A stretch of DNA of 64,000 bases, from positions 992,001 through 1,056,000 of the forward strand of contig NHZP01000008.1 in assembly GCA_003313425.1 (NCBI GenBank), in the 5' to 3' direction. The stretch's first letter is position 1, and every line of letters begins with the position of its first letter. Under the pieces are notes generated by a model. That model searched no databases, was not told the origin of the DNA, and saw only the letters and a program-made list of their open reading frames with translations. The DNA is from Pseudopyrenochaeta lycopersici. Lineage: Eukaryota; Ascomycota; Dothideomycetes; Pleosporales; Pseudopyrenochaetaceae. A program made the position numbers and the translations under genes. Of this stretch, positions 22,424-33,326 are shown piece after piece.

Positions 22424-25400
22424 TCAGCGCCAAATCTGCCATCTCTTCTTTTTCTTCGGTACTACAAAACTCTCGTCGCTCACACTTCCTTCTTTCCCAC
22501 TATAACTCCTCTGGTCCTCGTCGATGCTGTCATACTCGTCGTCATCGTCTTCGTACCGGCCCTCACCAAGGTATTTCGCTCCAACACCTGCGTTGCCGTT
22601 CCGCTGCGGGTAGCTAGGATATGAGGCCGTCCGGTCGTAGCCGCTCCGTTGCGCGTATTCGGCGCGTTCCACTGGTTTCGCATACTCGGGATTTGGTACA
22701 GGCTTCCGTTCCACAGCGGCGGCAGTATGTTGCCCTCCTCGAGTGGCAGGCGCGCTGGTGGGGTAGACCTGGCCTTCCCGCCCGCCGCTGGCGAAGTAAT
22801 CGCCTCCCGCGGTGTCATGTCTGGCTTGCAAGCCTTGTCCCTCACGCGTATAAGGCGAGCCAGGACCAGCACCTACAATAGCAGGATGGGGAGGATAGGA
22901 TTCGCGCTTCGAGCGCTTCTGTGAAGGGGTGTGAGCGAGGACATGGGCATCGTGTTCCCACTTCTTGTCATGAGAATGTTGATTCAAAATTCCACCCATT
23001 GATCGTCGTTGCACTTTGGGCTCAGGTTCAGGAACAGGAGCAGGGAGCTGCGACTTGTGCGAGGAGTTGTACGTGGGCTGTTTCCGGGTAGAGACGGAGC
23101 GTGATGGAAGCATTGATGTATGGGTGGTAGTCTGTGTCGTAGTCGATGTGGATGGATATTGAGGAGCACTGACGTGTCTTTTCGAGGCGACAGAGTCCCA
23201 TCCAGATGTTTTTGAACCACTCCCAGCAGCTACATCTACGCTCTGCCTTCGATCTCGGTCTTGACTTGAGACGGGGGCGAGGCCGCGAGCGCCGTCTGGG
23301 TGCTCCGGGCCTAGACGCTCAGTTGTGTTAGAATGATAGCCAGAACTGAGACGATGCTCAGGGGGAGCTTTAGCAGAACGAGGAGCTTGAGCGGGAGGTG
23401 CGGCATTGCGCTTATTCCGTGACCCGAAGCTTGGAATAAGAATTCTGGGCCCGACTTTATACCTTTGACGGGCGCGTTCCTCTTCATCGTCATCGGAGAT
23501 TTCTCCAAGCTCGCTCCCACTCTCGCTACCTGACATGGAGTATCCGTCATTGCCAATCTTGGTTTTGCGTTTGCCGCCACCGAAAACACCGAAAACACCA
23601 CGTGGCTTACGACGCTCCTTTTCGATAGCACCGGCCTCGGGTGTCGTGTAGTGTAAAGCGGGCACGAGTAGCCGGTACGGCGTAGTGATACCTGCTGGAT
23701 CATGCTGTGAGACTTCGAGGTTCAGACAGATGTCGAGCCCGCCTTCAAGATTGATGAATTCGCCATGCTGCTGCAGGCCTTTCTTGCTTAAAACACTAGG
23801 ACGGCGGTGGAAATCGGATGGTCGGTCTTGTGAAACACTGCCCCGTTTCCCATCAAGCGGCATAGCCTGGGAGGAGTCTGGATGGGTTCCATCGACTGAT
23901 GCACGACGGCGGAAAAGAGACGTCAAAGAGTTCCGGCGCGAGCGAGGTCTTTCAGACTCAGATCGGTCCGGTGAGAATGATGACTGTGGTTGACCATGGT
24001 TACCAGTTTGTTCCTCGTCGGCCGCAGCATAAGCGGGGTTGTTATAGTATGATAGGGGCGGCGCACGGCTTCGCGCTGAGGGCCTTGTTTGATTTCCACT
24101 GAACCTTCTGACCATCTGTCCAGGTAAGGAGTCTGAGAGTGTTCTCGATATTCGAGGACCGTCTTGTGGGGTGGCCGGCGGTGATGGCGTCGAAGGTGGA
24201 GTAGAGCCTGGCTTGTATTCTCGTATGCTGCACCAGTTTCTGTGTGGTAATAGATGGGTATTGTTGCGTTTCTTTCCGTCTACATCGTGAGTGAAGATCG
24301 GTATCATATCCTCATCCGTGTAAGGATCGAGATGATGCACCTTGTTCCGCTTGTTGATGATATCTGCCATCATGTCTGGGGGCGGTGTGTTTACAATGGC
24401 AGATGAGATGACATTTGGCATGTATCTGTGATCCTTGTCCTTTGGAATGTTGAGCTTCTTGTTGGTGTAGAACTGCCCCACAGCAGCAAGGTGAACATCA
24501 CCGCCAAGGATAGTAATGCGGACGGACTTTGTTGAAGCAATATGTTGCAGCTCACGGATGAACCAATTTCGCTCCTCTTTGTGATGTTTGGCTGTCCAAT
24601 GATCATCTAGATCATCTAAGATCTCCACACCGCCATCAAACTTGTTGACAAAGTTGCCCAATACTCCAGCACGTCCAAGCGCTTTGATTGGGTCCATCAA
24701 CCGGCTGGTCAAAATGTTCTCGAGGAAGTTCAACCGGGGGTAAGCAATGGGAACACCCAGGAGCACGATCAAATGCTTTGTTTCTCCCTTGATAATCTCG
24801 TCTTCTAATCGATCAAAGATGATATCGTAAGAATCTTCAGTAAGAATCTCATCTCTCTGTCTTTCTGTACGGCAATCGAGACCCAGGAAAGCAACTTGTC
24901 GGCCAAGATGCATGAAGACGCTCCGTGATCGCTCTTTGATGTATGGACCTGGATTCTTGCCGAGGACCCACGACGGCTCAGTCGTTTCGGTTTCGGCGCC
25001 CACAGATTGGTGTTGGAAGAGCATATAATACTTGAAAGCAACAGCGCCAATACCAGTGAAGACAGGGGTTTCCATGAAGTGGTGCGGATAAGAACCGAAG
25101 CCCTAGTCGCGTCAGTTGATGGTCGTCAAAAAACATACAACAGAAAACTTACATCAATGATGTCATGATCATCCCAAATGTTGACCATGGGGATTTGGGA
25201 GTTGGCCATTCCGAACAAGCCTTGGGAAAACCACATGGAGTACCGATCGAGGTAGAACTGCTCCAGTTCATTCTGCATCTCTTCAGAAAACGGGGCATTG
25301 TGTTTTTGCAAAGGGTTTCTGCTTTCAGTCCACTGTCGGAAGAGGGTGGTCTGTCTCATCGCAGCATCGTTATAGATCTGGTCACCTCCACCAATCATTA

Positions 25401-27777
25401 CATGAAACGGACGAGTTTGGTGAGTATTCAAAACATCTCGCCACATAGGGTCTGGCCCACAAAATTGTGTGGAGTCGACGCTGTAAGAAAAGCCGTTGCA
25501 GCTGTGAAACATGATGTTCATAGACTCGCCTCTGGCTGGAACCCAAAATCCAATGGCGGGACCGTGGTTGATCTTGTAGGCGATTCGTGCTTGGCTGCTT
25601 CCGAGCTCAACCTCAAGGTTGAAGCGCCAAAAGGTGACTCCCCGTTCAGCGTATAGACGGATACCAGGAATTTCGCGTAGCTTTCCGAGCTTCTCACCGT
25701 CCTTCTTGTGGATACGGGTAGACTTGGCGACCATTCCGTTAGACACATTTCGGCTCTGAGAGAACAGCCCAGTATCATCCTCGATGCGAGACAGGTCTTC
25801 ATTCTCAGCAAGTTCATCGACTGGCTTGACATATAAAGTCCTGCCAGTTCGTGAAACTTTGGTCTGGCCTTCAATGGGATCGACATAAGAGGGGTCGAGC
25901 TGATCACCATTGACTTCCAGCGGCGGTGGCGGGAGGATATCCATAGGTTGCTTAAACAACCGTAATGTCGGCGGCTTTGAGTACGACGACTGTGCATCAA
26001 TTGTGACAATCATGACACTGCCTCTCCAAATTTCTCGTTCTTTACCTGCTCTGCTACGATCCCTACGAAGACCAGTGTAGCGAAGGAGTGGTCCACACTT
26101 CAGGTACAGCTGTGGATTGAACGTTGTTGGCGTAGGAGGCTCATCCGCGTAGCCATCGTATGTAGGCTCCGCATAGCCACTGGAGCGGCGCCGCTGAGAA
26201 GAGCGGCTTTCTTCCCACCATGCTTTGTTGCCACCAGTGGCTCGGATTGGGGCATCCAAGTCAAGGTCTTCGGCGATGAGCGCGCCGACTTGTGCGCCTC
26301 TCCACTCGTCCAGGCTAGGTGGCGCAATGTATGTTCTCTCAGGGTCGTGGTGGGGAAAGTGACTTTTTAAATGATGGGGGCGGGTATCTTGCGATGCCTG
26401 CTGTTGGACATCCGTGTCAGGCTCAGAAAAGCCGACGCTTTTACGGTTTGCTGGGGCTTGTGGTGGATCGTGAGGTTTTAATTGGCGGTTGTCAATTCCT
26501 CGAGTGCCTCCTTTTTGATCAATGGAGTGCTGCTGCATTTCCATCTGCGCAGCCATGATACCTCTACTGTCCCTTTTGCCTTGCCCGACCCTTCTACTAT
26601 CGGTACGGGTAACGTCAGCCCCGCCAGACGTATCCTCGACACCTACCAAGCCGAGTCCCGTAGTCGCAGGGACAGGCTTCCTTTGGAGGCTCTGTGTAGT
26701 GGGCCCAGCGCTTCGATCCCGGAAGCTCCCCGTTCCTCTTGAAACGCCAACTGGTTCTTTACCCTTCAGACTGGTAGTTCGCGGCATGGCAGCTTCGGTG
26801 CGAGGTCCCTGTTGGAAGCCTGAAGGTTCTCGTGGCTGTTTTTGGGATGGGGCACGGTGAGGCGCGGGAGCTGCCGCACCTGCGCCGGCGGATGGGTCCC
26901 ATGGCTCACTGAGGTCGTAGACAAAGCCATCCTCGGACTCCAAGTCACTAATCTGCGGAGACTTGTGCTGCACTGGCATGGAGACGTGGCGTTTGGAGCT
27001 TGCCGTTCGGGTGGGAATGCTCGTAGGCTTCTCTGATCTTGGTACGGGTTGGGAGACGACTCGCTGCTGCCGCTCGGCAGCCTCACGCGCCCGTCGTGCT
27101 CGCGCCTCGGCCTCGGCCTTCTCTTGGGCTGCCAGTTCGGCCTCGAGTATCCTCGCTCTTCGCTCCTCTTTGCTTATGTCATCTAGCTTTCCCTCGAGCT
27201 TCTGGAGCGGTGATCGATCTGGCACAGAGGGCTTGCGCTGCGAGCTGCGTCGTTCAACAGTCCCCGCGAGTGGCTCCACGGGCGCATAGGGAGGCGACCG
27301 CAATTCATACAGTCTATCGGCGGCGGTTTGGACAGTTGCCTGCTGTCGGCTTGGGTTCAGCTGGATGGCTGGGTCGCGGGACCGGCCAGAGCTTGAGCGC
27401 GGCGGCCCTCGAGAGCTCGACTTTGGGGCATATGGATCCCTATAGGACATGGGGGGTGCGCGTGGTACGTCTGGGGCGGAGGGTACGGATTCGCTCATGG
27501 CGCCCGTGGTTGGGGGAGGGATCTGCTGGCTCTGTCGCCGTCTGTGGGAAGAGGTGCGAGAGAGGCCATTGGTAGCAGGAGCAGCTGCGACAGAGCGCGC
27601 AGTGTTGCTGGGCATGGCGCTGGATATGGCGGCAGTGCGGGCAGGCTCTCTAGCAGGCTGTGCATCTACAGGACGGCGGTAGGAGGTGCGCTTCTGGGGA
27701 TAGCTGTCCGTGGCCTTCTGGGGGGCAGGGTTCACAGGCCGCGAAGAGTAAGAAGCGCTGTCCCTGCTGTTCTCCAT
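22424..27777 (-). CDS. Large PhoD-like metallophosphatase
   Basis: There are two exons, 27777-25153 and 25102-22424, with a 50-nt intron (GTAAGT...GACTAG), giving 1767 residues. The first 560 residues are disordered, rich in Ser/Pro/Arg, with a basic coiled-coil segment near residues 195-245 (KEERRARILEAELAAQEKAE). The catalytic region spans about residues 560-1200. It has the metal-binding motifs FHVMIGGGDQIYND (about 800), MVNIWDDHDIIDGFGSYP (interrupted by the intron after IID), and ITILGGDVHLAAVGQF (about 1075), with a NTPPPDMM loop after it. The last 550 residues are again disordered with many phospho-type sites. This is the fungal PhoD-like phosphatase family, probably cytosolic or membrane-associated, with no signal peptide; the substrate is unknown. 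It diverges from the kexin gene. Confidence 0.9.
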
Positions 27778-28581
27778 GTTGCGACGGTATCATAGGGTCG
27801 GTGGTGGTGAGACGGGCAAGCGAGCCTATCACCGTCTGGTGGGAGATGGGATGAGTGGTGGGTGAGTCGGTCTATGTACGCAGGTTACACTGTCACGGCG
27901 ACGCTTAGAAACAGTCTCAATTGGTGCAATTCGAGGTGGCTACCTAGAAATGGGCGGAGGTGAGGGTGGTGGGTTCGCTAGGTACAAGACAGGGCGATGG
28001 CGCTGAAGGGCGAGTGTGCAGCGCGAAATGGGACACTATGTACAAGGGAGATGGGAGAGAGGTGCAGGTGCAGGTGCAGGCAAGCGGCTGATATCCATGG
28101 CCAACGCATGCTCGAATTGAGATGGCGGGTGGTCTTGAGGGGGTTGGATGTGGCTTGCCGTGGCTGCGTCCCACCGCCCGGCTAATTCTGCCAACGGACA
28201 CCAGACCCTTTCCCGGTCTGGATGGCGTCTCGGGGATGCAAAGGCGCTGCGACGACCAAAGTCAAACACCCTCGACGTTTCACCCTGTACATATCTCCTG
28301 CTGTCGGCGGCTGAGAATCGCCACGTCTTTCTCCCTCGACTCTGTTTATCCTTCAGGTCGGCCTCCCACAGTGCTGCCGTAATACCCGGGTTGCGCTCCT
28401 CCTCGCTCTCCTTCCTCAATAAGCTCAATAGCCTTTAACGGCCAGATATCCTCAACCGCTTTGCCGCATATCCTCGCTCGCTGGACCTGCACCCGACGGC
28501 CCTTTGCTACCACACCCAGCACCGCTGAACATTCACATGACCGCACCCGCCTGCCCATAATTTTCCTTGGGCGCCCTCGTC
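27778..28581. other. Divergent PhoD-like/kexin promoter
   Basis: An 804-bp shared upstream region. A threefold GTGCAG repeat occurs at 28062-28080. No gene is supported. Confidence 0.4.
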
Positions 28582-31086
28582 ATGCACATCTTCGGCCTCT
28601 GGGGCCTGCTGTCGGCAGCGACACTGGCAGCAGCAGGCAAGCACCTCCCACCCCGCAACTATGCCAGCCACGACTACTATGCCGTCCACCTCCCCCCCTC
28701 GTCGTCGCCCTCGGAGCTTGCTGCGCATCTCGGGCTGACGTATGAGGGCCCCATGGGCTCGCTCGAGGACCACCACGTCTTCAAGGCGCCCAAGCACGAC
28801 AACGACATCGTAGATGATGCGAGACAGGACCTCAAGAGGCGGCGGCGGAAGCGCGAAGTCGGCGCCGAATACAACCTCCTCGACAGCATACGCTTTACCC
28901 AGAAACAGAAGCTCAAGCCGCGGCATTGGAAGCGCAGCGTGATCCCTCCCCAGGAAGACCGCGGCCCACCCGTCAGCGATATCATCAAAGCCCAGCGGGA
29001 AGCTGCCACCAAACTCGATATCCATGACCCCATATTCGAGGAGCAGTGGCACATCTTCAACGTCAAGACACCAGGCAACGACATCAACGTCACAAATGTC
29101 TGGATGCAGGGCATCACGGGCAAGGGCGTTACTGCATGCGTCGTCGATGATGGCCTAGATTATGACAGCGCTGATCTCAAGGACAACTTTTTCGCCGCCG
29201 GCTCGCACGACTACAACGACCACGAGGACCTGCCAACCCCAAAGCTCTCCGACGATCGACATGGCACCCGCTGTGCTGGAGAGATTGCCGCGGGCAGGAA
29301 CGATGCTTGCGGTGTTGGTCTAGCCTACGATGCAAAGATCTCGGGCGTACGCATCCTCTCCGGCGATATTACCGACATTGACGAGGCCCTCGCAATCAAC
29401 TACGAGATGCAACACAACGACATCTATTCATGCTCGTGGGGGCCCCCTGACGATGGAAAGACTATGCAAGCCCCGGGTATTCTTATCAAGAAAGCCATGG
29501 TTACTGCGATCCAGCAAGGGCGCGGCGGCAAGGGCTCCATCTACGTCTTTGCAGCTGGCAACGGCGCTTCGAGCGACGACAATTGCAATTTCGATGGCTA
29601 TACAAACAGCATCTACAGCATCACCGTCGGCGCTATCGACAAGAACAACCAGCATCCCTACTATTCTGAGGCTTGTTCCGCCCAGCTAGTCGTGACCTAC
29701 AGTAGCGGCGGCGGCGACTCGATCCACACCACGGACGTGGGCGCAAACAAGTGCACGAGCCAGCATGGCGGCACATCCGCTGCGGGACCCATTGGCGTTG
29801 GTGTTTATGCCCTCGTACTACAAGCTCGGCCTGATCTCACATGGCGCGATGTGCAGTGGCTCACTGTTCTAACCGCTGTACCGTTTGATCAACCCAGCGA
29901 CTGGACCAAAACCTCCCTCGACCGCATGTACAGCCACCAGTTCGGCTATGGTAAACTCGATGCTTGGGCGATTGTTGAGAAGGCCAAAGATTGGCAGCTT
30001 GTCAAGCCGCAAGCCTGGTTCTACTCGCCATGGATGCACGTTAAGCATGCGATTCCGGAAGGCAATCAAGGTCTCGCCAGCGTCTTTGAGATCACAGCAG
30101 ACATGCTTAAAGAAGCAAACTTTGAGCGCCTTGAACATATCACTTTAACTATGAACATTGAGCATCAGCGCCGAGGAGACCTCAGTGTTGACCTCATCTC
30201 CCCCAGTGGCATGGTCTCGCACCTCTCCACCGCCCGCCGCGATGACGAAGCAGCGGTCGGCTACATCGATTGGACCTTCATGTCCGTTGCGCACTGGGGC
30301 GAAGCCGGCATTGGCAATTGGACCGTCATCGTCAAAGATGTGCACCCGGGCAATCTCAAAACCGGCAACTTTACAGACTGGAAGCTTCGTCTGTGGGGCG
30401 AATGCATTGACGCGGCCAAAGCGAAACTTCGCCCTATGCCTACGGTGCATGATGACGATGATCACGACAAGATTGATGACCATCCTGCGCATACTACCAG
30501 TGTGGAGATTGCTACCGGTACTCCGCCGACCGTCACATCCCTCCCTGATGACCACCCCACTCGCCCTGTGAACCAGAAACCTTCACAGACGTTGACTAAT
30601 GGCGGCCAGGCAGCGGGTACAACAGCAACCTCGACGGCCACAGCAACTACAACGCCATCGGAGAACTTCTTACCCAACCCCTTCCCAACGTTTGGCGTGT
30701 CTAAAAGAACGCAGATCTGGATCTACGGTGCACTTGCTCTTATTCTTGTCTTCATTGCCGGTCTTGGGACATATCTCTTTATTGCGAGACGGAAGAGGCT
30801 CAGCAACACCAGGGATGCCTATGAATTTGAGGTGCTGGATGGCGATGAGGATAGAGAAGATACTGGTATGCTCGGTGCTGCAGCAGGAGGCAGGAAAAAG
30901 AGGGCCAGAAGAGGTGGAGAGCTCTATGATGCTTTTGCCGGGGAGTCAGATGAGGATCTTTTGAGCGATGACGACGGCGATGAAGGTCCGTATAGAGATC
31001 AACAGGAACGGTACAACGAAAAGTATGATGCGGAGGACTCGGATGGAGAGAACAGTGGTGGAAGCTCGACTGGTAAGAGGCAGTAG
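28582..31086 (+). CDS. KEX2: Kexin, Golgi prohormone-processing serine protease
   Basis: An intronless gene of 834 residues, starting at ATG 28582 (signal peptide MHIFGLWGLLSAATLAAAG); a TTG 15 bases upstream is not needed. The propeptide ends at an autoprocessing site near residue 119 (HWKRS). The subtilisin-type catalytic domain shows Asp (VVDDGLDY), His (RHGTRCAGE), oxyanion Asn (FAAGNGASSDDNC) and Ser (GGTSAAGP). The P-domain follows at about 470-610 (RGDLSVDLISPSG, GNWTVIVKD, LKLRLWGE-like strand). Then come a Ser/Thr/Pro stalk, one transmembrane helix (IWIYGALALILVFIAGLGTYLF) and an acidic cytosolic tail with DAYEFEVLD and further acidic clusters for Golgi retention. It cleaves after Lys-Arg in secreted precursors. 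A possible substrate is encoded at 56497-59202. Confidence 0.96.
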   Translation: MHIFGLWGLLSAATLAAAGKHLPPRNYASHDYYAVHLPPSSSPSELAAHLGLTYEGPMGSLEDHHVFKAPKHDNDIVDDARQDLKRRRRKREVGAEYNLLDSIRFTQKQKLKPRHWKRSVIPPQEDRGPPVSDIIKAQREAATKLDIHDPIFEEQWHIFNVKTPGNDINVTNVWMQGITGKGVTACVVDDGLDYDSADLKDNFFAAGSHDYNDHEDLPTPKLSDDRHGTRCAGEIAAGRNDACGVGLAYDAKISGVRILSGDITDIDEALAINYEMQHNDIYSCSWGPPDDGKTMQAPGILIKKAMVTAIQQGRGGKGSIYVFAAGNGASSDDNCNFDGYTNSIYSITVGAIDKNNQHPYYSEACSAQLVVTYSSGGGDSIHTTDVGANKCTSQHGGTSAAGPIGVGVYALVLQARPDLTWRDVQWLTVLTAVPFDQPSDWTKTSLDRMYSHQFGYGKLDAWAIVEKAKDWQLVKPQAWFYSPWMHVKHAIPEGNQGLASVFEITADMLKEANFERLEHITLTMNIEHQRRGDLSVDLISPSGMVSHLSTARRDDEAAVGYIDWTFMSVAHWGEAGIGNWTVIVKDVHPGNLKTGNFTDWKLRLWGECIDAAKAKLRPMPTVHDDDDHDKIDDHPAHTTSVEIATGTPPTVTSLPDDHPTRPVNQKPSQTLTNGGQAAGTTATSTATATTTPSENFLPNPFPTFGVSKRTQIWIYGALALILVFIAGLGTYLFIARRKRLSNTRDAYEFEVLDGDEDREDTGMLGAAAGGRKKRARRGGELYDAFAGESDEDLLSDDDGDEGPYRDQQERYNEKYDAEDSDGENSGGSSTGKRQ

Positions 31087-31314
31087 AGTGGCCCTGAGCA
31101 TTGATTTGAGCCTTTTGTGCATGGTATTGTTTTTATCACGAATCAATCATTGGGCGGCGTCCTCTCTTTACAGGATAGCATTTGTTGCAAAGGCGTCCTT
31201 GTTGTATATGCAAGTAAATAACGTTTTGGACTGGGTACGCGAAAAGGTCGATCGAGAAATGGGGGTATCATAATTGTCCACTCAAAACTATTTGCCCTGG
31301 AGCAAAGGTGAAAT

Positions 31315-32535
31315 TTATGCAACCTTTCTGCCAACATTACCTACACCTCTGCCCACCACACTGACAACAACCTCTCCTCTTTCATTTTCACCGCTGTTTT
31401 CTCGGAAACCCCAGCCACTACCTCCAAACACTTTTGAATCTCTCGCTAGTTGTATAATCTCTTCACTCGCTAGGACATCCCTTCCTAGCGCAACTCGTCC
31501 CACGTCTTCAGAGCCCATGGCCATGAGCAACAACACCGTTGGCGCTGCGACACTCTCCACACATCCAGCCTGGCTGATCTTTTCCAGCAGCTGATAAGCA
31601 CACTGCTTGCCGATCTCATCGGCCGGCACGCCGCCATCTGGTGGTGAGCATACATCCGCCGAGTATATACAGCCTGTGCTTGACTCGGCTACCAGACTCA
31701 ATCCAAAGCCTACAGCACCCTTGACTTTCCCGCTCGGATGGCCCTTGACGGTCGTAGGTATGAGGGGTGCGGGCGAGGCATCGGAGAAGATATATGTGTC
31801 CGGCACAAACTTGTTCAGGATGCCTCGGGCCTCGAAGATCATGCGCTCGTTGTTTGACTTGGGAACTTCAACACAATATGCTACGCCTCTTATCTTCTTG
31901 ACTCTCCCTGGGTTTAACAAATGCAATGTCTTGGGTAGCCGGACTTGGTGATTGAACACTAATTGCACCTCGCCGCCTGCTCCCTTACCTCCCGCTGGAG
32001 CACACGAGCGCTTCAAGATGCGCAACTCAATGTTGCGGTCTATGCCAAAATTCTTGTATAGAGGGAGGATGGCGGTGCGCACGGTGTCTGCGGAGATGTC
32101 GCCTGCTTGAGTGGCGCTCGTGACACATCCTTCGCCATGGAAGGTAATGTTCATATTCCCTTTACTGAACGGTGCCAAGATACACAATGGAATTAGCCAC
32201 CAGCTCACACCCCGTTTCCTACACTCGGCCGGTATCTCATGCCGTATCACGCCTCCGCTTGCGCCTAGTCCTTCAGCAGAGCCGGTGATTAGGCCAGGCC
32301 TGTACACAAGCGTTGTGCCCGTCATACTGAATTGTATTTGGCTGCCATTCGTGATGGCATCAAGAAGGCGGATAAAATTTGTTTCATGGCGTGTGAGACC
32401 TGGGTTTGTCGATGTAGAGCGGATTTGCGATATGCGCACGGGCCGGCCTGTGAGAGTGGAGAGAAGCAGTCGTGAAATAAGTTGGCGGTGGCCGGTGAAG
32501 TTCAGGGGCTGTTGGATCGATTCGTCGGCTGCCAT
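31315..32535 (-). CDS. RCL1: Rcl1, 18S rRNA processing factor (RNA 3'-phosphate cyclase-like)
   Basis: An intronless frame of 406 residues from ATG 32535. The upstream in-frame Met at 32616 adds a stretch that looks like leader. Similarity spans the whole cyclase fold: FTGHRQLISRLLLSTLTGRPVRI, NPGLTRHETNFIRLLDAITNGS, TGTTLVYRPG, KRSCAPAGGKGAGGEVQL, GVAYCVEV, GFGLSLVAES, and the terminal GRGVGNVGRKVA, which matches the Rcl1 end. The catalytic histidine region of true RNA cyclases is not conserved, fitting the Rcl1 branch. In yeast Rcl1 pairs with the GTPase Bms1 in the SSU processome for early 18S rRNA cleavages in the nucleolus. A glycine-rich GGKGAGG insertion is slightly longer than in yeast. 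It diverges from the RTC4-domain gene. Confidence 0.92.
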   Translation of the reverse strand: MAADESIQQPLNFTGHRQLISRLLLSTLTGRPVRISQIRSTSTNPGLTRHETNFIRLLDAITNGSQIQFSMTGTTLVYRPGLITGSAEGLGASGGVIRHEIPAECRKRGVSWWLIPLCILAPFSKGNMNITFHGEGCVTSATQAGDISADTVRTAILPLYKNFGIDRNIELRILKRSCAPAGGKGAGGEVQLVFNHQVRLPKTLHLLNPGRVKKIRGVAYCVEVPKSNNERMIFEARGILNKFVPDTYIFSDASPAPLIPTTVKGHPSGKVKGAVGFGLSLVAESSTGCIYSADVCSPPDGGVPADEIGKQCAYQLLEKISQAGCVESVAAPTVLLLMAMGSEDVGRVALGRDVLASEEIIQLARDSKVFGGSGWGFRENSGENERGEVVVSVVGRGVGNVGRKVA

Positions 32536-33326
32536 TGTAGCATCTAGGGAAAGAAGCGGCGGTTGGAGGTCGTACAAGTTGCGAGAGGTGAGCGTGGTGA
32601 ACTTTTTTAGCGGCACTTATCGATAAGACCACTAGCGTACATGTTCGCAGTGATGCTTCCCGCATGAGCGTCGTGCCAAGTTTCCCTCCCATACCAATTG
32701 GCTACTACTATTACCGAACGAAGACCTGGTACTCTCTGTGAATTTTCGTGTGAACTATCTTGCAGTAAAGATTTCGCCTAGTGCGATGCGCACATTGAGT
32801 ATCGGATGCGCACATTGAGTATCGGTTCCCCTTGATTTCCCCTCGAGGCCGTTCTTGATCCTTCACTCAATAGAAGCATCATCGACTCTTGTATAGTGTT
32901 GGTCTAACTGAGCTGTGTACCATGTGTATCATTAAACTCATCCGAAAGAATTATAGCGCAGGGAATGCGTTGCATTTCTAAAGGGATGCACATTATTCAC
33001 GGTGCCGTCAAACACATCTTGTTGGTGCAAAGCCATCCATAAACACACCGTGTCTGTTCACTGGGTGCCCTATGAAAAGCTCGAATGCATGAGCATAGGG
33101 CATTGTTTCACGTCCCGTTATCTTTTGCTACCAGGCCAGTGAATTTAACGAGACAACCAAATCATGTGGTAAGGCGCAACCGTGCACGACCGCGATTTGC
33201 GTTCTGCGGGCGAAGGCGCGTCCCGCTCCGTTCTCCGGAGAACTTAAGCTGCCTGCATTGCATCATTCATTTTCTCTTTCGTGTTTCAGTGCGTCTAATC
33301 ACAAGGGCCACCCATTGTGTGCAGCA
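32536..33326. other. Divergent RCL1/RTC4-domain promoter
   Basis: A 791-bp shared promoter region. It contains a perfect 20-bp tandem duplication at 32785-32824, listed separately. No gene seen. Confidence 0.45.
32785..32824. repeat. Perfect 2 x 20 bp tandem repeat in promoter
   Basis: The unit GATGCGCACATTGAGTATCG occurs twice head to tail without mismatch. It lies 250 bp upstream of RCL1 and 500 bp upstream of the RTC4-domain gene. It may be a recent replication-slippage duplication, and a regulatory role is only possible. Confidence 0.9.

Noticed and set aside
31607..32626. Plus-strand frames opposite RCL1
   Set aside because: Antisense shadows of a full-length conserved protein.
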